A DNA stretch of 64,000 nucleotides from Rossellomorea aquimaris TF-12 (GTDB lineage: Bacteria; Bacillota; Bacilli; Bacillales; Bacillaceae_B), in NCBI RefSeq assembly GCF_001648555.1, contig NZ_LQXM01000029.1:310001-374000 (forward strand), given 5' to 3'. Each line of letters starts with the position of its first letter. Within the stretch, counting starts at the first letter, position 1. This document shows, one piece after another, positions 15,794-24,466 of this stretch. Below the pieces are notes generated by a model, which saw only the letters and a list, made by a program, of their open reading frames with translations, made no database searches and was not told the origin of the DNA. Both the position numbers and the translations under genes were made by a program.

Positions 15794-16954
15794 TTAATCC
15801 CCGTTTACTTTCTCGGCATCCTTACGGTAATAATCTTCAAATGTGTCTGCAAATGCCTCTATGGAATTGTAAAGTTCCACTAAATTGTTCTCAACCCCAC
15901 CAAATTCAAGAAGAATAGCTCGTTCTGTTAAGTCCTGATTGTAAACTCCATTCCCTTCTGCTTTCGTTTTAACAAATACTCCACGACTAATGCCTGGATA
16001 ATTTTTTTCAAGCTCTGCATTCAGTTCTTTGGCAATAGCGAGATTATTATCATAATTTACGTTTTCTCTTCCCACGATAAAAAACAAACGAGCATAGTCT
16101 TTTCCCTTTATGTTTTTTGTCGTAATCGCTTTTGGTTGGGAATCTCTATGAATATCAATTAAATAGTTTAAGTTTTGATTTTGTGAAATAGCGGTTTGAA
16201 CCTGCTCACGAGATAGCTTATAGGATTCATTGTACGACCAATTCTTTTCTTTTAATGCTTGAGTGGTGTCCGTTTTATCTTGCAGTGCCCCTATCCCTCT
16301 CTTCTCTAATTCTTGTTTAAGTTTTGCCCCTACCGCAATGACATTGACTTTTTCATTCGTACTGGCAGGGTTATCAGAATCATTGTTTTTTATTAATGGA
16401 CTAAAGGCTTCCCAGCTATGAGAATGGTAAATATATACTGATTTCTTTTCAATTTCATCAATTCCCTCTCCTGTATCTCCATTAGCTTGGTCAATTTGAT
16501 TATGGTCAAATTCTTGATCTTTTAATTGTTCATCTGTAGGAGCTGGAGACTCCATCGGGAGGTTGGTAATATCTGTTCCACTTCCTGCTACAGCGATTTG
16601 AGTATGATAACTTTCAATCCCGGGTATTTCTCTTCCAAACAAACTCCTCGTATCAAACAAAGATACATTTGTGACACTTTCGAGCCAATCGATCTCAAAG
16701 TTTGAAATTTCTTCATTAGTAACTCTTAATGGAGTCATTTCCTCTGAAAGAAGTATTAGTAGAGATTCCTTTGGTACAAGATCTGAAATAGTTGTGTAAA
16801 ACAGGCTGTCAACTCGAAGCTGAATAGTGGTTGATGTAATGAACCAAATGGACAAATAGATAACCACTATGCCGATCATTAATGCTCTAATACATACTTT
16901 TAAGGTTGCTAATACGAGAGCCATTAGCGTTTTGTTTCTTTTATTAAAGGACAT
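15794..16954 (-). CDS. spoIIP: Stage II sporulation protein P (SpoIIP) family
   Basis: 386 aa. One N-terminal membrane anchor (about 22-42), a low-complexity acidic linker (about 140-170) and the C-terminal amidase/transglycosylase domain: VYIYHSHSWEAF (173-184, zinc His177 and active-site region His179), LIDIHRD (264-271) and AILLEFGGVENN (346-357) with the catalytic Glu. SpoIIP cleaves septal peptidoglycan with SpoIID/SpoIIM during engulfment. In B. subtilis spoIIP follows gpr; here it is alone, so it may be a second paralogue. TTAGGAGT precedes the ATG. Confidence 0.92.
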   Translation of the reverse strand: MSFNKRNKTLMALVLATLKVCIRALMIGIVVIYLSIWFITSTTIQLRVDSLFYTTISDLVPKESLLILLSEEMTPLRVTNEEISNFEIDWLESVTNVSLFDTRSLFGREIPGIESYHTQIAVAGSGTDITNLPMESPAPTDEQLKDQEFDHNQIDQANGDTGEGIDEIEKKSVYIYHSHSWEAFSPLIKNNDSDNPASTNEKVNVIAVGAKLKQELEKRGIGALQDKTDTTQALKEKNWSYNESYKLSREQVQTAISQNQNLNYLIDIHRDSQPKAITTKNIKGKDYARLFFIVGRENVNYDNNLAIAKELNAELEKNYPGISRGVFVKTKAEGNGVYNQDLTERAILLEFGGVENNLVELYNSIEAFADTFEDYYRKDAEKVNGD

Positions 16955-17184
16955 TTACGGACTCCTAAGGTTTTATTTTGGTACTTAACCTTATGCTTCA
17001 GGAGTTAGATATAGAATGACGAATTTCTTTTACAGAAATGTCGAACGATTCTAAACAATAATTGGAATTAAAGGAGAACAGGTGTATCTATAATTAGTTA
17101 AGCATGTTATAATATAAAATGTAATTGGGTCTACGAGACTGTATTTAGTCAATCCCTCTGCTTCATAGAAGGGAGACATGTTAT

Positions 17185-17421
17185 ATGTCATTTAAAAATA
17201 TCGTAACCATGTTAGAAACGCTTATGGAATTTAAAGAAAGTGAAATTGTTCACTCCTTCAACAGTGCCGATCAAACGCAATTGTTCACTGTCACTTATAT
17301 AGAAGACACTAGTTCATTTGAGCTTATAAACACTGAAACCAATCAAAAAGAGCAATATTCAAATATCCACGACTTAGCTGTTTATATTGACAATATCATA
17401 CATTTAACTCCTGTTAATTAA
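17185..17421 (+). CDS. Small protein, possibly YkuJ/DUF1797-like
   Basis: 78 aa with AAGGGAGA upstream of ATG. Pattern: an N-terminal helix, then LFTVTYIEDTSSFELIN and a C-terminal helix HDLAVYIDNIIHL. Length and the V-x-Y-x(6)-FEL strand resemble B. subtilis YkuJ (79 aa), but the match is weak and made by eye. No signal or membrane segment. TATAAT-like sequence near 17107 could be its promoter. Own terminator downstream. Confidence 0.5.
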   Translation: MSFKNIVTMLETLMEFKESEIVHSFNSADQTQLFTVTYIEDTSSFELINTETNQKEQYSNIHDLAVYIDNIIHLTPVN

Positions 17422-17432
17422 TCTTTAAATAC

Positions 17433-17463
17433 AAGCCATTACGTTAATCGTAATGGCTTTTTT
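17433..17463 (+). terminator. Intrinsic terminator
   Basis: AAGCCATTACG/CGTAATGGCTT, 11-bp stem followed by T-run. Confidence 0.88.
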
Positions 17464-17539
17464 ATGGTATTAAAATTCTTTTCGTAGATTTTTGTTTTTT
17501 TTCAGAGAAGAAGGTAATAGTTGATTCCTTCATCATGAT

Positions 17540-17580
17540 ACTCGCTTTCCGCTCGGCGGGAGGTGAGCCTAACCTTCTAG
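17540..17580. repeat. Fragment of the GC-rich palindromic repeat family
   Basis: ACTCGCTTTCCGCTCGGCGG followed by GAGGTGAGCC resembles the arm of the fuller elements at 19095 and 33893. Only one arm is visible. The remaining 17464-17705 interval holds no gene. Confidence 0.4.
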
Positions 17581-17705
17581 CACACACTGTTTGACATAGT
17601 TCTTACAGATTAACAATCTTAAGGAGAAGAGTCTTAAATTAACATATTAAATGGATAAATCTAAGACAAAAACAGATTAGCACTCTTCCTCTTAAATCGT
17701 CCATC

Positions 17706-18068
17706 TTATGGATTATTACTCTTTAAAAACTCTATTAATTTTTCTTCATTTTCCGTTTGAAAGACAGCTTCTTTCGTATTAAAAACGATAAAAATAGGTG
17801 AATTGTCTATTTCTAAAAATTTATATTCTTCTCGGGTTTGTTCTAATGAAGTACGGCCATGAACCGATTTGACGTTACCAATTTCATTTTGTTCCTGCCA
17901 TTCATTGCCCATTTCGTATGTTCCAGTTTCATCAATAACTAGAAGGGAGTAGTTATTTTTATCATTTGAAAGCATGGGATGTAATGGCACTTTTTCAGCA
18001 TCAGACAGATTAGAACACCCCATTATAAGTACAACTGAAAAACAGATCAGACAAATCATTTTATTCAT
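17706..18068 (-). CDS. Small lipoprotein, unknown function
   Basis: 120 aa. Residues 1-17 are a lipoprotein signal with lipobox LIMGC, so Cys18 would be lipidated and the protein anchored outside the membrane. The mature part has LLVIDETGTYEMGNEW and SPIFIVFNTKEAVFQTENEEKLIEFL, reminiscent of small Bacillus lipoproteins with a thioredoxin-like or YhfM-like fold, but no decisive motif. Single gene; a GGGG-type site (AAGGGGAT) precedes the ATG. Confidence 0.7.
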   Translation of the reverse strand: MNKMICLICFSVVLIMGCSNLSDAEKVPLHPMLSNDKNNYSLLVIDETGTYEMGNEWQEQNEIGNVKSVHGRTSLEQTREEYKFLEIDNSPIFIVFNTKEAVFQTENEEKLIEFLKSNNP

Positions 18069-18261
18069 TTCATTTATCCCCTTTGTAAAAATTAGTGAAA
18101 TCTTTAACCATACATAAATGATGTAGATTTATTGGAAGTGAATTTTGTGTAGCCTATTCTACTTTCCATCCTTATGTATTTTAAAAGGAATAGACCATGC
18201 AATCGAACTAAAAATGTCTCCAATCAGAGAAAACAGGGCGCACAAATGATGTACAATCTCT

Positions 18262-19041
18262 CTATAATTTAATAGCTTTTGTAGTAATAAAAGATTTAAA
18301 ATATTGATCTACCAATCTAGATCCAGCAAAGTCGCTTTCGTAAAATCCTCCAATAACGAATCCAGCTTCTATTTGCCCTTGAATTTGGTCTTCAAGTGTA
18401 TGACCAAACTCAAAGGTTTGATTATTGTAAACACACTTTTGAATTTCTTCTTCTGTTAAACTTTTATAGGGAGAGTATGGTATAGAGTGTTTCACCTCTA
18501 ATATTCCTTTGTCTTCTTGTTCATCATCGAAAAGATAAAGAATTGGGTTAGTAAATCCAGCAATAAGAATTCCTCCTTGCTTCAATACTCTATATGCTTC
18601 TTTCCAGACAGGTAGAACGTTTTCCACAAACACATTTGATACGGGGTTTATTATCAAATCAAATGAAGCATCTTCAAAAAAGTGGAGGTCCGTCATAGAT
18701 CCTTGAATGGTTTTTAAACACAAGTTATCTCGTTTTGCTACCATTTGATCTTGAATTAATTGTTGCTCTGATATATCTACTACTGTCACATCTGCTCCTG
18801 CTGCTGCCAATATAGGGCCCTGTTGACCTCCACCAGATGCTAGACAAAGAATTTTTAATCCCTCGATGGAAACCGGAAACCAATTTCTTGGAACTGCTTT
18901 ATCTGTTGTAACACTAATATTCCATTTACCGTTTTTCGCTCTTTCTGTCATTTCCTTGTTAACTGGCTTTGTATATATGGCTCCATCTTCTACTTTTTTA
19001 TCCCATGCTTGACTGTTATGTTTTGTAGTATCCATTTTCAA
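18262..19041 (-). CDS. Class I SAM-dependent methyltransferase
   Basis: 259 aa from a TTG at 19041 (AAGGA 6 bp upstream); an ATG at 19035 is an alternative. A Rossmann methyltransferase: motif I ILCLASGGGQQGPILAAAGA, VTVVDISEQQL as the acidic beta-2 end, then DASFDLIINPVSNVFVENV and an ALYRVLKQGG-like YRVLKQGGILIAG. Resembles the ubiE/methyltransf_11 group; acceptor unknown. The codons upstream of 19041 overlap a palindromic repeat, so the longer reading is unlikely. Confidence 0.85.
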   Translation of the reverse strand: MKMDTTKHNSQAWDKKVEDGAIYTKPVNKEMTERAKNGKWNISVTTDKAVPRNWFPVSIEGLKILCLASGGGQQGPILAAAGADVTVVDISEQQLIQDQMVAKRDNLCLKTIQGSMTDLHFFEDASFDLIINPVSNVFVENVLPVWKEAYRVLKQGGILIAGFTNPILYLFDDEQEDKGILEVKHSIPYSPYKSLTEEEIQKCVYNNQTFEFGHTLEDQIQGQIEAGFVIGGFYESDFAGSRLVDQYFKSFITTKAIKL

Positions 19042-19094
19042 CCACATCCTTTTTAAAATTGGCTCTTTTGCAAAGATTGTTGTTCTATAACATG

Positions 19095-19277
19095 AGTCTC
19101 TTAAAGACTCTGTCAACCATTATTGTGTTAGATGGTGAGGGGAACCACTTCGCTTTCCGCGGATGTTCGACCGAGCCTCCTCAGCTTCGCTTCCGGGGTC
19201 TCGGCACGCCCATACTTCCGCAGGAGTTTACGAAGTTCCCCTCACCACCTGTAAAGAAAATACCTGACAGAGCTTAA
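19095..19277. repeat. GC-rich palindromic intergenic element, copy 1
   Basis: Left arm GGTGAGGGGAACCACTTCG with CTTTCCGCGG and right arm CCGCAGG..CGAAGTTCCCCTCACC form an inverted repeat; the pairing extends outward to CTCTGTCA on both sides (near 19097 and 19268). The ~70-bp loop is GC-rich against an AT-rich background. No ORF with a ribosome site; MITE-like or RNA-structural element. Confidence 0.75.
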
Positions 19278-19346
19278 TAGTGACAATAAACAATCTACAT
19301 AAGTATTTTTACATACAAGCAAAAATCGACTACTGTACATATTATT

Positions 19347-19704
19347 TAAGACTGTTTTGAAACGTATATATTAGTCTTTAATAAGAAACTTATACTTAGA
19401 AAATTGATTCTCGTTGCAGGTGCTCGACTCCTGCGGGAATTGCGGGAAAGTACGAAAAGCGCAAGGGCTTTGTTCAAGGGCGACAAGCATAAGGCGATTC
19501 TGCCGGAAATGCGCTTTTTGCCTTTTTGGCAGAATTGACTTATGACCTCGATCCCCTAAGCCCCGGAGCTAGACTGTGAGACCCCGGAAGGCTAAGCCTG
19601 AGTAGGCTCAACTCCCGCCCCGTGGAAAACGAGCACCGTTCGCTGCAATCAACCACTACTCGCCATTTCAAAAGCAACGAACTTTACGAAAACAGCCTTA
19701 AAAT
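19347..19704. repeat. GC-rich palindromic intergenic element, copy 2 with internal hairpin block
   Basis: Outer ends TTTAAGACTGTTTT (about 19347) and its complement AAAACAGCCTTAAA (about 19690) face each other; inner arms TTGCAGGTGCTCGACTCC and the complement of GAGCACCGTTCGCTGCAA pair. Between them is a second GC-rich block (AAAGCGCAAGGGC ... GACAAGCATAAGGCG ... CTTATGACCTCGATCCCC) that I recognise as a block commonly dispersed through Bacillaceae genomes, with its own inverted halves around 19490-19545. Explains the gene-free 19117-19786 stretch. Confidence 0.72.
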
Positions 19705-19786
19705 TAAGTAATTCCTAATCTGAATTTCTTTATTAACTTTTGCTGGACTTCATCCTCCTACCATATTGGCAGGGACATCGTAAATA

Positions 19787-20029
19787 CTACTCTCTTTTGT
19801 ATCTAATAAACTTCATCAACAGCCACCAAAAAAAGACGGTTATTAAAGCGCTTTCACAAGCGCTACTAACTAGAACAAATAAAAGTGTTCCGTAATGTTC
19901 CAGTTCAGTAAACCGATATTTTTGGAGTTCCCAGCCATAAAAAATGTTTTGAATACTAATTAACGTCATGCTCAAAGGAAAAATGGTCCAGAAAAATCGA
20001 TCAATTTCTTTTGGCAATCTTAGCTCCAT
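19787..20029 (-). CDS. Small two-helix membrane protein, unknown
   Basis: 80 aa. Two hydrophobic spans (FFWTIFPLSMTLISIQNIFYGW, in outline residues 12-33, and LLFVLVSSACESALITVFFWWLL in outline 49-71), short basic end KFIRYKRE, so probably an integral membrane protein. AGAGAA sequence upstream is only a moderate site. No recognised family. Function unknown. Confidence 0.55.
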   Translation of the reverse strand: MELRLPKEIDRFFWTIFPLSMTLISIQNIFYGWELQKYRFTELEHYGTLLFVLVSSACESALITVFFWWLLMKFIRYKRE

Positions 20030-20109
20030 GTATATTTTCTCTCCTTCTACTTCAGAGTCCTTTCGTGGTTACATCTGAAGAGATTCAATGTAAATTTAGT
20101 CATTAACTG

Positions 20110-20486
20110 TTTCTTCTTTTCCCATCTTCCATTTTTCACAATTTCAAGAACGAAGACATACCCTTTTGATCCTACTGTTTGTATTGTTATGAATCGATAC
20201 GCGATTCTTTTGAAAGAACATCAACAAATTGCCGAACTCCTTTTATATTGTCCCGATTACTTGCACTGTTGATGACCCTGTACCACGTTATCCGTAATGT
20301 TTACAGCACCTGGTCTAGATAATCGCAAGGCCTATTTTTAGTAGTAAGGTTTATTAATTTTATCTGCATGAATAAAAACAAAGTCAACTGGAGAGTACCT
20401 TTTTTCTTCAAAAGTTGGGAGTGGAGTGTGTCCAGCGCAGCACCGAAAAGTATATCTATTTTATGATTTACACCAGCTTGTTTCAT
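20110..20486 (-). pseudogene. Decayed O-methyltransferase family 3 gene (N-terminus missing, frameshifted)
   Basis: Read leftward in shifting frames it gives KQAGVNHKIDILFGAALDTL, then after a frame change SPVDFVFIHADKINKPYY, then RPGAVNITDNVVQG, then SNRDNIKGVRQFVDVLSKES and finally IQTVGSKGYVFVLEIV. These match, in order, the C-terminal two thirds of caffeoyl-CoA-type O-methyltransferases (FxDADK, TDNVxxxG and IQTVGSKGYDG motifs). At least three frame changes are needed and the N-terminal third is absent: the fragment begins 3 bp after the stop of the neighbouring decayed gene. Clearly non-functional. Confidence 0.85.
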
Positions 20487-20488
20487 AC

Positions 20489-20961
20489 CTAAATCGTATC
20501 CAATAGTTCAACATCAATATTTTCAACATCTTCCCAGGAATGAAAAATTTCAAGGTGCCATGAATCTAGTGACCTCTTTAAATTTTGGATCTCCATCCAT
20601 TTATGTAATTCCTTATATGCATTTTGAATATGTTCATTAGAGCCTTGAAAATTAGCCGTTGCATATGTTTGAGCAGGGATGGTAAGGCATACCATATCAC
20701 TTGGTATATCATTAAAACTTTCTACTTCCATCGTAATCCATTATCCATCCTCATCTTGAGATGATTCCTCTACAAAAAGGCACCCACTTGCCGATTCGAA
20801 TTTTATATACTTTTAATTTCAGAAGCGCGTCTTTTTAAAAGTAGGGATGCTTTTTGTATTTCACTCGCGTACTGACCCCCTGAACATAGAACACGAATTC
20901 CGACTAGCTTTAGTTCTCCTAGTGCTATAATCTTTTTTTCTTGTAAAAATTTATATGACAT
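20489..20961 (-). pseudogene. Decayed GyrI-like / AraC effector-binding domain gene
   Basis: An ATG at 20961 overlaps the stop of the GNAT gene and starts SYKFLQEKKIIALGELKLVG, which ends at a TAA near 20806; in another frame LFVEESSQDEDG continues to an in-frame TAA and then WITMEVESFNDIPSDMVCLT, IPAQTYATANFQGSNEHIQN and AYKELHKWMEIQNL. The pattern (IPAQ-Y-hxxxG then YxxLHxW) is the GyrI-like small-molecule-binding domain. One frameshift plus one stop; only the last 80 codons are open. Was probably co-transcribed with the GNAT gene. Confidence 0.85.
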
Positions 20962-21527
20962 TATTTCTGACCCCCTTTATGTGAAATCTCATTCCATTCC
21001 TTTTTAAGAATGCTGTAAATACATGAATCTCGCCAACCATCTTTAAGCATTATTACTTCTCGAAGTGTACCTTCTTTTATCAATCCAATTTTTTCTAACA
21101 CCTTGGCAGAACCAAGATTTTGTGGGTCACATGTTGCGTATAAACGATGAAGTTGTAAAGTAGTGAAACCGAATTGAATGACTTTTTTTGCAGCTTCTGT
21201 CCCGTACCCTTTGCCCCAATAATCAGGATGAATAATGTACCCGATTTCACCACTTTGATTTTCAATATCTCGCACGTTGATTTCGCAAGCTCCAATGAGC
21301 CTATTACTTTCTTTTTCTATTAGAGCAAACATGTATCTACTTCTTGGGTTAAGTTTACTATCTTCAATTACCTGCTTAACAAAGTTAATTGTTTCTTCTT
21401 CTGTGTTTGGTCCCCATGGTTGATATTGACAAACAATGGATTGGGATGCGTATAGGTGAATCTCTTTCCAATCATTATTCTTAATTTCCCTTAATAGTAA
21501 TCTTTCAGATTCCATTTGTGTATTCAT
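20961..21527 (-). CDS. GNAT family N-acetyltransferase
   Basis: 188 aa; AAAGGAGA upstream of ATG. ESERLLLREIKNNDWKEIHLY, GEIGYIIHPDYWGKGYGTEA (about 111-130, acetyl-CoA loop GKGYGTEA) and HRLYATCDPQNLGSAKVLEKIG are RimJ/RimL-type GNAT landmarks. Ends where the decayed effector-binding gene begins (overlapping stop/start), suggesting a former two-gene operon in which acetyltransferase and ligand-binding protein worked together. Confidence 0.88.
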   Translation of the reverse strand: MNTQMESERLLLREIKNNDWKEIHLYASQSIVCQYQPWGPNTEEETINFVKQVIEDSKLNPRSRYMFALIEKESNRLIGACEINVRDIENQSGEIGYIIHPDYWGKGYGTEAAKKVIQFGFTTLQLHRLYATCDPQNLGSAKVLEKIGLIKEGTLREVIMLKDGWRDSCIYSILKKEWNEISHKGGQK

Positions 21528-21551
21528 TGAATGAACAGGTCTCCTTTCTCT

Positions 21552-22277
21552 TTACCTACCATACAGTTTATACACTCGTAAACGATCTTTCTCTATACAA
21601 CCATTTGACTTAAATGTTTTAAGCATTGGAATATTGTTAGTGCTTGTGGAACCTATATAATAAGACGCCTCAAAGAAGTTCTTTAACAATGACATTGTAT
21701 CTCGATGAACCCATTTACTCTTCCCCATTCCACGCTCACTAGGGATCAGACCAAAATAATACATTCTTCCTTCTTCCACTTTACCAGGCTCAATATGAGG
21801 CATGGTCACTCCAATAGGACAACCTTTTTCATAAACAAGCATGCAAGAGTTTTTAAAGTGTTCACCTAATTCAAGTTGTACACTTCTCATAAGCTCCTCC
21901 ATTGATAGTGAAGATGGTGCATTTAAAGAATATTCCATGGATTTTGACCATATACTAATGAATTCTTCATTTGATATGTTATGTAATGATTTATAGGTAA
22001 AAGCATAATTTGATTGATCTATGTTCTTTAAATCGTGATAGAATATTATTCTTTCATCAATCAATTCAAACATTTTCTTACTTAAATAATCATGAACATC
22101 TTCAGAAAGCTTTAAGTTTAAAAGTATGGAGATATTAGGTATGTTTTGAAATGATGGGTCCTTGATAATTTTATTGACAAGGTCCAACGTTTGAATTGAA
22201 GTCAAACAATTTGTATCTTCAATTGTGATATAGTTATCACCTTTATTCATCGTTACTTTCTCGTATAAATGGGACAT
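21552..22277 (-). CDS. GNAT-like acetyltransferase, C-terminal domain
   Basis: 241 aa; GGGGGAG upstream of ATG. The first ~110 residues are an unassigned alpha/beta region; the C-terminal 130 residues are GNAT-like: FISIWSKSMEYSLN, CMLVYEKGCPIGVTMPHIEP, YFGLIPSERGMGKSKWVHRD (acetyl-CoA loop GMGKSK) and STSTNNIPMLKTFKSNGC. The tandem weak-plus-strong GNAT layout is known for several Bacillus acetyltransferases. 24 bp upstream of the next GNAT gene, so co-transcribed. Acceptor unknown. Confidence 0.78.
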   Translation of the reverse strand: MSHLYEKVTMNKGDNYITIEDTNCLTSIQTLDLVNKIIKDPSFQNIPNISILLNLKLSEDVHDYLSKKMFELIDERIIFYHDLKNIDQSNYAFTYKSLHNISNEEFISIWSKSMEYSLNAPSSLSMEELMRSVQLELGEHFKNSCMLVYEKGCPIGVTMPHIEPGKVEEGRMYYFGLIPSERGMGKSKWVHRDTMSLLKNFFEASYYIGSTSTNNIPMLKTFKSNGCIEKDRLRVYKLYGR

Positions 22278-22402
22278 TATTAACGCTCCCCCTTAATTTT
22301 AGTAACCTTAAAAGTATAAATGTATAGACTACATCTAAAAAATTATCAAGTAATAATATATTACCATAAAAAACCAAATGTTTTAAAGAATATTCAAAAT
22401 AC

Positions 22403-22438
22403 AAAAAAGCTTGAGACTCTATGTTCTCAAGCTTTTTT
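22403..22438. terminator. Bidirectional terminator overlapping the DoxX gene end
   Basis: 14-bp stem AAAAAAGCTTGAGA/TCTCAAGCTTTTTT; its right arm overlaps the DoxX stop codon region (22427). Confidence 0.9.
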
Positions 22439-22855
22439 GTATTTTATTTGTGTGTTAGAAGCATCGCTTTCCTTCGTCTGTTCATTCATAAGAGCCCTTA
22501 ACGACCACTTTCTACTGCCTGTTAAGGACAACATGACGGAAAGACCTAACAGAGCTAGAGGAAATTCATATCCTCCAATCAAACCCATCTTAAACTTAAC
22601 TAAAACGATTGCAGCTGCCATGGTTAGTGCTAATAATATGGAGGATGGTACAACATAGAATCCAATTAATACAGTTAAACCTGCAACAGCCTCAATAATT
22701 GAAGCAGCATACGCAAATACAGGAGGCAACCCAATTTGGTCAAACATGGCAATGGTTTGTTCCATTCCAATAATCTTTTGAAAACCATGTGCCATCATAA
22801 TGACGCCTAATATTACTCGGCCAATCAAGAATGCCCATTCCATTCTTTTATTCAT
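22427..22855 (-). CDS. DoxX family membrane protein
   Basis: 142 aa with ATG at 22855 (AGGAGTG upstream). Four hydrophobic spans; RVILGVIMMAHGFQKIIGM near the N-terminus and YAASIIEAVAGLTVLIGFY in the middle are DoxX hallmarks. DoxX-like proteins sit in the membrane and are linked to quinone or thiol redox stress (for example MhqP, CatD), but no partner regulator lies beside this copy. Single gene. Confidence 0.88.
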   Translation of the reverse strand: MNKRMEWAFLIGRVILGVIMMAHGFQKIIGMEQTIAMFDQIGLPPVFAYAASIIEAVAGLTVLIGFYVVPSSILLALTMAAAIVLVKFKMGLIGGYEFPLALLGLSVMLSLTGSRKWSLRALMNEQTKESDASNTQIKYKKA

Positions 22856-23045
22856 CTTTATCACTCCTCTCACAAAGACTAACGATTCTTTTTTGGAAAC
22901 GGATCACATTTTGTGAAGATTACTGGTGATGAATAGGATTGCTTCTTTCAATTGATTGTCTCAATTTTAACCAGAAACTAGTTTGAACCAGTGTGAAAAG
23001 GGAAAACTATTCCATATCTATTCATAGAAAGGAAATATTCCCAAC

Positions 23046-24431
23046 ATGTTCAAAAAAATGCTTCCCTCATCCATAAGAAAATACATGCTTATGTCAAAAC
23101 GGCAACGGAAGCATGAAATTCAGTTAACTATTTGGTATATGCCACTTATGTACATATGCCTAGCCATTCTTCTTGTTGCATTAACTTTGTTTTTAGATTT
23201 ATATGTGGAAGTGTCCCAGTACACTTTTGAGTTTCTGAGTATGGATGCTGAAATAACCCGATTGCTCGTTAGTACCCTTATCGGTGGAATTCTTACTCTT
23301 AGTGCTTTCACTCTCAACTCATTACTCGTTGTCCTGACAACATTTAGCGGGCAATTTTCACCTAGAATGCTGTTGAATTTCATTTCAGATAAACAAACTC
23401 AACACGCTCTAGGAATTTTTAATGGGAGTTTTATTTATGTTCTACTCGTCTTTTTGTTTATTGGAAATTCTAAAAAAGAAATGTTTGCTGCAACACCTAC
23501 GATTACAATTGGCCTTGCATTTCTATCTGCTATCACATTTATCTTCTTTATTAATCATGCCACCACTTGGATGCAAGTTCACAATATAACATATAGTATG
23601 AAAGAGATATCAGAAACGATGATCTATCAAACATTAAGAAAAGATTTAGAAACTCATCGCTCCGAAGAACAAGGGGACACAATGGAGGAAGAAAAGAAAA
23701 ACATTAAACATGTAGCGTGTAATGCATCAGGTTACGTTCAATTAATAGAATATCAAACCATGATAGAAGAAGCGAAGCGAGATAATGTCATCATTAAGCT
23801 TCATTATAAGGTAGGAGATTTTGTCCTGGTAGGCAATAGACTTTTCAGCTTTTGGGGGCCGGACACAGGTCAAATTCACACAGAAAAATATCATAAAATG
23901 ATAGAAATTGGTCACAAGGAAACAGAAATCCAGGATCTTCAAATGGGGATGCACAAGCTTTCAGAGTTAGCAATCAAAGCCGTTGGAAATGATGATCCGA
24001 AAACGGCTGCGAATACGATACACCAAATGGCTGATCTTATGTTAACAGTCGCTACTTATATTACCTTTACTCCATATTTAATAGATCATGATAAACAAGT
24101 ACGGGTCATTCTTCAATCTGAAGAATTTGATTATTATATTTACCGTGGATTCGGCTACATTCGTCATTATGCTAAAGGAAACCATTTAATTATTACGGAA
24201 ATTGTACGAGCTTTAGCTCTAGTAGCAGAATCCATTCATGAATCAAAACATAAATCATTATGGGAGTTCGCCTGTAATACCATTGACCACATAGAACGAG
24301 AAGTGATTTACGAATTAGATAAAACATTTCTTCTATATGAAGTCCAAAAACTAGCTAAATTAACTAACCATCTACATGATTATGAAAAAATCGAAATGAA
24401 ATTTTATCCCAATGCAAATGAAAATACTTGA
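23046..24431 (+). CDS. DUF2254 family integral membrane protein
   Basis: 461 aa. Four N-terminal membrane helices within residues 30-180, with the conserved LIGGILTLSAFTLNSLLVVL and TTFSGQFSPRMLLNFISD segments that define DUF2254, and a large C-terminal cytosolic part containing SGYVQLIEYQTM and IGHKETEIQDLQMGM. Full length for the family. Function unproven; a role in ion/osmotic homeostasis has been guessed from the fold. Good AAAGGAAA site is somewhat distant from the ATG. Convergent with a GNAT gene through a strong terminator. Confidence 0.85.
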   Translation: MFKKMLPSSIRKYMLMSKRQRKHEIQLTIWYMPLMYICLAILLVALTLFLDLYVEVSQYTFEFLSMDAEITRLLVSTLIGGILTLSAFTLNSLLVVLTTFSGQFSPRMLLNFISDKQTQHALGIFNGSFIYVLLVFLFIGNSKKEMFAATPTITIGLAFLSAITFIFFINHATTWMQVHNITYSMKEISETMIYQTLRKDLETHRSEEQGDTMEEEKKNIKHVACNASGYVQLIEYQTMIEEAKRDNVIIKLHYKVGDFVLVGNRLFSFWGPDTGQIHTEKYHKMIEIGHKETEIQDLQMGMHKLSELAIKAVGNDDPKTAANTIHQMADLMLTVATYITFTPYLIDHDKQVRVILQSEEFDYYIYRGFGYIRHYAKGNHLIITEIVRALALVAESIHESKHKSLWEFACNTIDHIEREVIYELDKTFLLYEVQKLAKLTNHLHDYEKIEMKFYPNANENT

Positions 24432-24433
24432 TG

Positions 24434-24466
24434 AAAAATGACGTGTGGAATCCACACGTCATTTTT
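24434..24466. terminator. Bidirectional terminator
   Basis: AAAAATGACGTGTGGA/TCCACACGTCATTTTT, 16-bp perfect stem with a 1-nt centre, between convergent genes. Confidence 0.9.

Noticed and set aside
18201-18230. Possible further 21-bp pair (AATCGAACT, AATCAGAGA)
   Set aside because: Only two weak cores 21 bp apart; cannot be told from chance.
19059-19277. 72-codon rightward ORF over palindromic element 1
   Set aside because: Product of GC-rich repeat reading; no start signal and conflicts with the inverted-repeat structure.
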